Shown here: in pieces, positions 1 through 5,698 of the stretch
Layout: each line of letters opens with the position of its first letter
Position numbering within the stretch: position 1 is the stretch's first letter
Source: Planctomycetota bacterium
GTDB lineage: Bacteria; Planctomycetota; Phycisphaerae; Tepidisphaerales; Tepidisphaeraceae
DNA length: 14,909 nt
Direction of reading: 5' to 3'
Assembly: GCA_029777755.1 (NCBI GenBank)
Contig: JAKORQ010000245.1
Span: 1-14,909, forward strand
The notes under the pieces: generated by a model
Database searches by the model: none
What the model was told of the DNA's origin: nothing
What the model saw: only the letters and a program-made list of their open reading frames with translations
Program-made: the position numbers and the translations under genes

Positions 1-7
1 AGGCCAG

Positions 8-21
8 TTAGAGCGCTTTAC
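8..21. promoter_or_regulatory. imperfect LacI-type operator before the repressor gene
   Basis: The 14 bases here match the perfect palindrome at 5645-5658 (GTAAAGCGCTTTAC) at 12 of 14 positions. The right half, GCTTTAC, is identical and the left half has two changes. The site ends 9 bp before the ATG of the LacI-family gene, so a bound repressor would cover the start region. It is probably an autoregulatory site; the pairing with the regulator is inferred from position and symmetry. Confidence 0.6.
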
Positions 22-30
22 AGTAACTGC

Positions 31-1089
31 ATGGCAAAATCGACATCTCTGCAGACGCCGCCGCAGCGAGTGACCTTGAAGGAGGTCGCCCGTGCCGCCG
101 GCCTGTCACAGAGCACCGTCAGTCTCGCCCTTAACCGGCGGACAGACTGCCATCTGAGCGAGGCGACGCGTCGACGGGCCATCCAGGTAGCCCGGGAACT
201 GGGATACCGCCCCAACTGGCGGGCCCAGGCACTCGCCAGGAAACAGACTTTTACGATCGGCCTGGTGTATGCCCGTCGGGCTCCGTTCATGAGCGCCGTT
301 AATGAGGCAATCATCAGCGCCCTGGCGGAGACGTTTAACGCCGCTGGTTATTACCAGTTGCTGGTTTCCACCGCAACCGCGGACCCGGATAGCTGGCAGG
401 ATGTTATACGTCCCGATCGCCTTGACGGTTGTGTCGTGCTCAACCCCATGCCGGTGGAGTTCGGCCAGATTCTGCGTGAGGCCCATCTCCCGATGGTCCT
501 GTGTAACCTGATCAGCGATCTGCCGGTTCCGCAGGTGGCGGCCGACGACCGCAACGGCATGCAGCAGTTGATGAATCACCTGCTGGACCTGGGGCACAAG
601 CGCATCACGTTCCTCTACCGCGCTCGCCACCCGCACTACAGCGTCCTGCATCGCCGCGAGACCTACGAGCAGGTGATGCAGCAGATGGGCCTGGGCCAGT
701 ACGTGTGCGTACGGAACGACGAGACGGTTGACCCGTTCATTGAAGACTTTGTCAGCGGCAGGAACCGCCCGACGGCCGTGATCTGTCACGACCATGTGAT
801 GGCGGTTTATGTCCGCCATGCCTGCTGGAAGCGGGGGATTCGCATCCCTGAGGATATCAGCCTGGCATGCTTTAACGATGTATTCCCGATCGAGGCAATG
901 ACTCCGCCGATCACGTGCATCTCCCTACCGGGTGACCAGATCGGGCGGATGGCGGCCGACATGCTGCTGGAGCGCATAGCCCGCAAGCAGAGGGAGCCGT
1001 CATACATCTCTACTGGACCTGAACGCAAGTGGGTTCCCGAGCACCTCGTGGTGCGGGAATCCACATCGGCTCCAAGAAAAGAAGGTTGA
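31..1089 (+). CDS. LacI-family transcriptional regulator
   Basis: A 352-residue cytoplasmic DNA-binding repressor of normal family length. Residues 14-35 form the N-terminal helix-turn-helix (TLKEVARAAGLSQSTVSLALN). Residues 58-69 are the hinge (GYRPNWRAQALA), with Leu68 where the family inserts a leucine into the central CpG of its operator. That fits the CG-centred palindromes at 8-21 and 5645-5658. The rest resembles the periplasmic-binding-protein-like sensor domain, which normally binds a sugar; the ligand cannot be read from sequence. The ATG at 31 is used because the helix-turn-helix follows at the usual distance. No clear ribosome binding site is visible, and the frame stays open to the window edge. 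The pseudopilin gene follows after 60 bp with no terminator between, so the two are probably co-transcribed. The likely role is autoregulation and control of the downstream carbohydrate genes. Confidence 0.93.
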   Translation: MAKSTSLQTPPQRVTLKEVARAAGLSQSTVSLALNRRTDCHLSEATRRRAIQVARELGYRPNWRAQALARKQTFTIGLVYARRAPFMSAVNEAIISALAETFNAAGYYQLLVSTATADPDSWQDVIRPDRLDGCVVLNPMPVEFGQILREAHLPMVLCNLISDLPVPQVAADDRNGMQQLMNHLLDLGHKRITFLYRARHPHYSVLHRRETYEQVMQQMGLGQYVCVRNDETVDPFIEDFVSGRNRPTAVICHDHVMAVYVRHACWKRGIRIPEDISLACFNDVFPIEAMTPPITCISLPGDQIGRMAADMLLERIARKQREPSYISTGPERKWVPEHLVVRESTSAPRKEG

Positions 1090-1136
1090 CTTTAAGCCAT
1101 GTTCCCGGACTGCCACATCGAAGGCTCCGGATTGTT

Positions 1137-1143
1137 GAGGAGG
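1137..1143 (+). promoter_or_regulatory. ribosome binding site that sets the pseudopilin start
   Basis: GAGGAGG lies 6 nt before the ATG at 1150. It favours that start over the in-frame ATG at 1099. The shorter product also places the prepilin motif directly at the N-terminus, as the family requires. Confidence 0.8.
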
Positions 1144-1149
1144 TCTGTC

Positions 1150-1938
1150 ATGCAAGCACGTCGCGCTTTTACGTTAGTTGAGCTATTGGTAGTCATCGGG
1201 ATCATTGCACTGCTGGTCTCGATACTGCTGCCCAGCCTGGCACGAGCAAGGGAAGCCGCCAACACGGTGAAATGCTCCTCCGGGCTTCGGCAGATCGGCC
1301 TGGCCCTGCTGATGTACACCAACGACAACAAGGGCTTCTGCATGCCGTTTGTCGACTGGGGTTATTCCACGCCGAATAACGAGAGCAACTTCAACAACTG
1401 GTGGCAGTATCGGCTTGACCCCTACGTCAAGGTGGTTCGCCCGGTGGAACAGCAGAACAACAACACCACCGTCTACACCTGCCCCAGCCACGCGCTGGCC
1501 GACATCAGCCCCAACCACCTGGGCAAGAGCTACGCCATGACCCGCTACGCGGGCAAGATCAGGCAGCTCAACGGCGCGTTTGTTGAGGCGGCCGACTACA
1601 AGCTGCCCGGCCCGATCGCCCGCATCAAGAATGCTTCCGAGAAGATCTGGATGGCCGACGCCAACCGGAACCTGGACAAGGATCCCAGCAACGGTTCAGA
1701 CGACCCGTACGGCGACAACTCCTACCAGTGGATGGTGCTGGAGCCTGACTTTAACAAGCCGTTCAATTACAACGTGATCGACTACCGCCACAACAACCGG
1801 GCCAACATCCTGTTCGTGGACGGCCACGTGGAGACGACCGACTTCACCAAGAACGTCGGTGCCCGCAAGCTGGCGGATGGCTCAATCAATCCGCTGTGGG
1901 AAACCCACTGGCAGTGGAACTCCCGCCAGGACAAGTAG
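1150..1938 (+). CDS. prepilin-type cleavage/methylation protein with H-X9-DG motif (pseudopilin)
   Basis: A 262-residue type II secretion/type IV pilin-like protein. After a short basic leader, the prepilin peptidase site falls between Ala6 and Phe7 (RRA/FTLVELLVV). Glu11 is then the conserved Glu5 of the mature protein, followed by a long hydrophobic helix to about residue 28. The helix runs into the conserved stretch around AREAANTVKCSSGLRQIG. Near the C-terminus His214 and Asp224-Gly225 form the exact H-X9-DG signature (TIGR04294-like; the N-terminus is TIGR02532-like). Such proteins are abundant in planctomycetes, but their exact role, whether in a pseudopilus or as surface proteins, is not established. 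Residue -1 of the cleavage site is Ala rather than the more common Gly. The gene lies between the LacI-type regulator and an exported carbohydrate-active protein, so a role at the cell surface during glycan use is plausible but inferred. Confidence 0.93.
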   Translation: MQARRAFTLVELLVVIGIIALLVSILLPSLARAREAANTVKCSSGLRQIGLALLMYTNDNKGFCMPFVDWGYSTPNNESNFNNWWQYRLDPYVKVVRPVEQQNNNTTVYTCPSHALADISPNHLGKSYAMTRYAGKIRQLNGAFVEAADYKLPGPIARIKNASEKIWMADANRNLDKDPSNGSDDPYGDNSYQWMVLEPDFNKPFNYNVIDYRHNNRANILFVDGHVETTDFTKNVGARKLADGSINPLWETHWQWNSRQDK

Positions 1939-1983
1939 TTGCCCCGGCGGTCCTGGAGCAGGTAATCGTCTAGACCGAGCCTG

Positions 1984-2034
1984 AAGCCAGTGAAAGTGCG
2001 GTGCTCCTTCGCATTTTCACTGGCTTTCTTGTTT
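1984..2034 (+). terminator. hairpin terminator after the pseudopilin gene
   Basis: A 17-bp stem pairs 1984-2000 with 2010-2026, all Watson-Crick except one G-T pair, around a 9-nt loop. A T-rich tail (TTTCTTGTTT) follows. It starts 45 nt after the pseudopilin stop and ends the regulator-pseudopilin unit. The next gene's open frame runs back into this hairpin, which argues against a start at 2001 for that gene. Confidence 0.8.
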
Positions 2035-2052
2035 ATTCGCATATCGTTCGCC

Positions 2053-2056
2053 GGAG
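2053..2056 (+). promoter_or_regulatory. ribosome binding site that sets the start at 2064
   Basis: GGAG lies 7 nt before the ATG at 2064. The in-frame GTG at 2001 lies in the loop of the terminator hairpin and has no such site, and only the 2064 start puts the signal peptide at the N-terminus. Confidence 0.7.
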
Positions 2057-2063
2057 TAATTGC

Positions 2064-5000
2064 ATGCTTTCCCGTGTCTGCCTGTTTGCTGCGTCGCTGC
2101 TGTTGAGTTGCCTGTTCATCGCCCAGTCGCCCGCCGCCCCGCCTCCGCTTGAACCACTCACGCCGGCGCTGGCGGAGAAGATTCACCAGGTACTGATGGA
2201 ACACAACCTCAGGCCCTGGCTGCCGCGCAGCGTCGACAACGAACGCGGAGGTTTCCATGAGACCTGGAGCGAGACCTGGCAGCGAGTCGATGACTCAGAG
2301 CAGCGAACGCTGGTTTTCCAGAGCCGCGTGGTATGGACCTGCGCGACTGTCGCCGAGACCTACCCTGAGCTGCGCGAGCAGTACATCGGATATCTCCGCC
2401 ATGGCATCAGGCACCTCAAGGAGGTGTTTGTCGATCGCGAGAACGGCGGGCTGTATTTTGCCCGCCTCCCCGATGGCAGCGGCACCGACTTTTTCATGGA
2501 TGAGAAGCACGCGTATGCCCTGTCATTCGCTATTTATGCGGCGGCGGCCGCCCACCGGGTTGATCCGGAGTCCGGCGGGCTTGAACTGGCGATCGACACC
2601 TTCCGCTGGCTCGATCAGCATGGCTACGACTCCGAGCACGGCGGATATCTTGAGGCGTTCCTCGCCGATGGCACTCCGATCCTCTCGCCCGAGCAGTCGC
2701 AGCGCGGCAAGCCGTTTGATCCGCTGGGAACCTTTTATGGCTACAAGGACCAGAACACGCACCTGCACCTGCTGGAGTCTTTCACGGAACTGTATCGCGT
2801 CTGGCCTGATCCCCTCCTGCGCAAGCGGCTGGAGGAGCTGCTGCTGCTCATGCGCGATCGCATCGCCGTCGAGCCGGGATGCCTGAACCTGTTCTTCACA
2901 CGCGACTGGCGAGCAGTGCCCGATCACGATTCGTTCGGCCATGACGTGGAGGCCGCATACCTGATGGTCGAGGCGGCCGAGGTGCTTGGGATGGGAGAGG
3001 ATGAGAAGACCTGGAAGATGGCAAAGATGCTCGTCGACCATGCCCTCACCTATGGCTGGGACAAGGACAACGGCGGCTTCTTCGACAAAGGCTCGGCATT
3101 CCGCCATCCCCATGACAAGACCAAGCTCTGGTGGGTGCAGGCCGAGGGGCTTAATACGCTGATGCTCTTCCATGAGCGGTTTGGCCGGGAAACACCACTG
3201 TACGGCCAGCGTTTCCTGGAGCAGTGGCGCTTCATGCACACGTATCAACTCGACCATGTGAACAAGGGCTGGTACACGACCACCTCTCCTGACGGGATTG
3301 CCAACCCCGGGCAGAACAAGAGCGGCCACTGGAAGGAACCGTATCACGCTGGGCGTGCCCTGATGAATGTCGAGCGACGCTTGCGCAAGCTGCCGGCGGA
3401 GCTTCACCTGGAGCCGGAGAATCCGGAAACGACGATGATCAACCGATCCGGCCTGCGCATAGAGGTGTCGCGCGGCGCCAATCCCTGGACGCACCTGGAC
3501 TTCAAGGCCGACCAGGTCGCCTTCCAGTTCGCGGTGGTCTCCGACAATGCCGGCAACATGCGGCGAGGTCCGTTCATCCGGGCGGTAAAGACGCTGAATC
3601 TCCTGCAGCCCGACTTTGTCATGAGCGTCGGCGATTTCATTAACGGCTATCGCCCCACGGCCGAGGAGATCAACGCCATGTGGGATGAGTTCCTGCCCTG
3701 GCTCAAGCCGCTGGAGCCGCCCTTCTTCTTCGTCGTGGGCAACCATGATTTCGGCTCACCGGTGATGAAGCCGATCTGGAACGAGCGCTTTGGCCGCGAG
3801 TATTACCACTTCACCTACAAGGGCGCTCTGTTCCTGTGCATGAATGCCATCGACAACAACCACCGTCGCGGCATCGGCGAGGAGCAGGTTGCCTACTTCA
3901 GGAAGGTGCTGGAGGAGAACCCAAAGCCGCTGTGGACGTTCGTGTTCCTGCACGCCCCGTTGTGGCAGGAGCCGAACGCTCCCGGCTGGAAGGAGATTGA
4001 GGCGCTACTGGCCGACCGCCCGCACACCGTCTTTGCCGGCCACAGTCACCAGTACCTCAAGGAGATCCGCAACAACGGCAACGAGTACTATACCCTGAGC
4101 GTGACCGGCGGCGGCAACCTGCTGCGCGGCCCGGCGTATGGTGATTTTGACCATGTCGCGTGGGTGTCGGTGAAGACCAACGACAAGCCGCTGGTGGCGA
4201 ACGTCGATATCAATCACGTGCATCCCTCCAACGTCCGCACGCCGGCGAACAAGTCGATCGCCTGGTCGGTGGACCGGGCCGTGCACTTCCCGCCGGTGCG
4301 GATCGCCGACGAGAACGTCACGACCATCCAGGCGGAGATCGTCATCCAGAACTGGACCGACAACGCCGGGCGCATTAGCGGCACGATCAAGCCGCATCCT
4401 TCGCTTACCATCACTCCCCGCAGCTTCGATGTGACGCTGGAGCCGAAGTCGCGGCAGGCCTTCCCGATCGAGCTGAAGGCAGCCAGGCCGATGAACCCGC
4501 TGGACATTCGTCCGATCGAGTTCGAGGGTGTCGCCAGGTATGAGGTGGCGGATGATTCGCCGTCCGTATGGCCGATCAAGGCATCGCTGGAACTGGATGT
4601 CGTGGGCAAAGTGATCGAGGCCGCCGCCCCAGTCGAGGTGGATGGCAGGCTGACCGAGTGGGGCGAACTGCCGCATGACCTGTCACGCCCGCGGGTGATC
4701 GGCGGAAATGCCATGGCATTCACCGGGGACAGCGACGTGTCGGCAAAGTTTGCCCTGTCGCACGATGCAGAGAATCTCTATATCGCCGTGGCGGTGAGCG
4801 ACGATGCTGTGATCGTCGGCGAAAATGGCGATGGCGTGGAACTGTGGCTCGATACCCGCCCTGACAAGGAGCGCCTCAGTGGCGTGGGCGTCCGCAGGGA
4901 GATGTTCAACAACGTGCTGCGCATGACGATACTGCCCGGCGACGGTGATGCGCCCTCCAGACTGCTGGAGGCCGACAACATGCCGGCGAACACTCGCTTC

Positions 5001-5219
5001 GCGGCCGTCCGCACCCAGCAGGGTTACAGCGTGGAGATCGCCATCCCCGTCAAGTACCTGAACGAGAAGGCGAAACGGGACAGCGGCTGGCAGGATCTGC
5101 GCTTCAACGCCTGCGTGAAGGATGTCGATGCTATAGGTGAGCAGTCGGCGCAGATCTGGTGGCGGCCCGACTGGCAGGGCAGAAGCAACCTCCCCGGCTC
5201 CGGGACGTTTGCACGATAG
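2064..5219 (+). CDS. exported fusion: AGE-family sugar epimerase, calcineurin-like phosphoesterase, CBM9-like domain
   Basis: A 1051-residue protein. Residues 1-25 look like a Sec signal peptide. Residues about 25-415 match the N-acylglucosamine/cellobiose 2-epimerase fold. Arg88, the DEKHAYALS motif (His149), NTHLHLLES (His233), FGHDVE (His293), KLWWVQAEG (355-362) and PYHAGR (His428) are family signatures, and the positions matching the two catalytic histidines (293 and 428) are intact. Residues about 485-700 are a calcineurin-like phosphoesterase: Asp494, Gly523-Asp524, GNHD (559-562), His630 and GHSH (659-662). Its first motif reads D-N-A instead of D-x-H. An Ig-like stretch (about 735-845) leads to a CBM9/DOMON-like C-terminus from about 855 (VDGRLTEWGEL, later ENLYIAVAVSDD, GVELWLDTRP). 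Characterised AGE epimerases are mostly cytoplasmic single-domain enzymes, so both export and this fusion are odd. Substrates are unknown; the setting suggests glycan processing outside the cytoplasm. Confidence 0.88.
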   Translation: MLSRVCLFAASLLLSCLFIAQSPAAPPPLEPLTPALAEKIHQVLMEHNLRPWLPRSVDNERGGFHETWSETWQRVDDSEQRTLVFQSRVVWTCATVAETYPELREQYIGYLRHGIRHLKEVFVDRENGGLYFARLPDGSGTDFFMDEKHAYALSFAIYAAAAAHRVDPESGGLELAIDTFRWLDQHGYDSEHGGYLEAFLADGTPILSPEQSQRGKPFDPLGTFYGYKDQNTHLHLLESFTELYRVWPDPLLRKRLEELLLLMRDRIAVEPGCLNLFFTRDWRAVPDHDSFGHDVEAAYLMVEAAEVLGMGEDEKTWKMAKMLVDHALTYGWDKDNGGFFDKGSAFRHPHDKTKLWWVQAEGLNTLMLFHERFGRETPLYGQRFLEQWRFMHTYQLDHVNKGWYTTTSPDGIANPGQNKSGHWKEPYHAGRALMNVERRLRKLPAELHLEPENPETTMINRSGLRIEVSRGANPWTHLDFKADQVAFQFAVVSDNAGNMRRGPFIRAVKTLNLLQPDFVMSVGDFINGYRPTAEEINAMWDEFLPWLKPLEPPFFFVVGNHDFGSPVMKPIWNERFGREYYHFTYKGALFLCMNAIDNNHRRGIGEEQVAYFRKVLEENPKPLWTFVFLHAPLWQEPNAPGWKEIEALLADRPHTVFAGHSHQYLKEIRNNGNEYYTLSVTGGGNLLRGPAYGDFDHVAWVSVKTNDKPLVANVDINHVHPSNVRTPANKSIAWSVDRAVHFPPVRIADENVTTIQAEIVIQNWTDNAGRISGTIKPHPSLTITPRSFDVTLEPKSRQAFPIELKAARPMNPLDIRPIEFEGVARYEVADDSPSVWPIKASLELDVVGKVIEAAAPVEVDGRLTEWGELPHDLSRPRVIGGNAMAFTGDSDVSAKFALSHDAENLYIAVAVSDDAVIVGENGDGVELWLDTRPDKERLSGVGVRREMFNNVLRMTILPGDGDAPSRLLEADNMPANTRFAAVRTQQGYSVEIAIPVKYLNEKAKRDSGWQDLRFNACVKDVDAIGEQSAQIWWRPDWQGRSNLPGSGTFAR

Positions 5220-5243
5220 CAGTCACGTTTGATGGCAATGCAG

Positions 5244-5280
5244 GTGGCACGCGGCGAAAGTCGCGTGCCACACTCTTTTT
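5244..5280 (+). terminator. strong intrinsic terminator after the epimerase-phosphoesterase gene
   Basis: A 12-bp stem pairs 5244-5255 with 5260-5271, with ten perfect GC-rich outer pairs, one G-T and one C-G inside. The tetraloop is GAAA, and CTCTTTTT follows. It begins 24 nt after the stop at 5219, so the hydrolase-like gene at 5699 probably needs its own promoter. Confidence 0.88.
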
Positions 5281-5308
5281 GGGGCGCCTGTATGGGTAGC
5301 CTGGAACT

Positions 5309-5332
5309 GCTCCACTTTAAGGGGAGCGGCTT
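5309..5332. repeat. 24-nt intergenic repeat, copy 1
   Basis: GCTCCACTTT followed by AAGGGGAGCGGCTT matches the copy at 5499-5522 at 19 of 24 positions. The unit can fold on itself (GCTCC with GGAGC). It lies outside any supported gene. Its origin is unknown; it may be a decayed dispersed element. Confidence 0.55.
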
Positions 5333-5398
5333 GTCCTCCAGCCGCGCGCCCCCGAGTCGGCAGAAGTTGACCGGCATCGAGAAGTCAACCTTGGGTGA

Positions 5399-5412
5399 CT
5401 TCGTCGCTTCGT
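5399..5412. repeat. 14-mer shared in inverted orientation with 14064-14077
   Basis: CTTCGTCGCTTCGT is the exact reverse complement of ACGAAGCGACGAAG at 14064-14077. Both copies are intergenic and about 8.7 kb apart. This suggests a dispersed genomic repeat, though part of the match reflects its internal GAAGCGA-like simplicity. Confidence 0.5.
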
Positions 5413-5498
5413 ACTGAACAAGGGATGCGCGTCGCCCGGCTCTGATCGTGCATGTTCGTCGAGGATCACCTTATCTCCCGCGGGGGCGGGGACCGCCC

Positions 5499-5522
5499 GC
5501 TCCACTTTGGGTGGAACGGCTC
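5499..5522. repeat. 24-nt intergenic repeat, copy 2
   Basis: GCTCCACTTT followed by GGGTGGAACGGCTC is the partner of the copy at 5309-5332 and lies 190 bp from it in the same orientation. The stem here is TCCAC with GTGGA. The stems of the two copies differ in position, yet each unit stays self-complementary. Confidence 0.55.
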
Positions 5523-5644
5523 TAAGAGCAATAAATGCCGATACTGGCTTAAAAAAGCGGTTTTGTAATCTTGAGCGGCACAGAATGAGCAACTTTTGCG
5601 TTTTGTCCGAGGAAAACTTGATAGAAATTTCTTTTACTCGCTTT

Positions 5645-5658
5645 GTAAAGCGCTTTAC
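5645..5658. promoter_or_regulatory. perfect 14-bp LacI-type operator before the hydrolase-like gene
   Basis: GTAAAGCGCTTTAC is a perfect inverted repeat centred on CG, the usual form of LacI/GalR-family operators. It sits 40 bp before the ATG at 5699, in the AT-rich leader where RNA polymerase or an early transcript would lie. A 12/14 copy precedes the LacI-family gene at 31, which makes that protein the natural candidate binder. Repression with release by a sugar ligand is the likely mode. Confidence 0.78.
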
Positions 5659-5689
5659 GATGGGGTCTAACAACTACTTCGTTTCCATC

Positions 5690-5695
5690 GGAGAG
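5690..5695 (+). promoter_or_regulatory. ribosome binding site that sets the start at 5699
   Basis: GGAGAG lies just before the ATG at 5699. The open frame extends back to 5507, but a start there would put the operator inside the coding region and the signal peptide 64 residues into the protein. Confidence 0.7.
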
Positions 5696-5698
5696 TCT

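Larger units (their letters stand above)
5220..5698. other. intergenic region with terminator, short repeats and operator
   Basis: No gene is supported in these 479 bases. The stretch holds the terminator of the upstream gene (5244-5280), two related 24-nt repeats (5309-5332 and 5499-5522), a 14-mer that recurs inverted near 14064, and an AT-rich leader with a LacI-type operator (5645-5658). The last 150 bases are clearly richer in A and T than the flanks, as expected for a promoter, but I could not fix convincing -35 and -10 boxes. Confidence 0.6.

Noticed and set aside
2523..3746. A 407-codon minus-strand open frame opposite the epimerase domain
   Set aside because: The + strand here carries clear epimerase motifs; the antisense translation shows no recognisable features.
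5229..5417. A 62-codon + strand open frame between the two exported-protein genes
   Set aside because: It runs through the terminator hairpin and a repeat copy, with no ribosome binding site or protein-like features.
5552..5565. A second possible operator 93 bp upstream of the perfect palindrome (AAAAAGCGGTTTTG)
   Set aside because: It matches only 9 of 14 positions and lacks central symmetry, so it is within chance for an A/T-rich leader, although the spacing would suit DNA looping.
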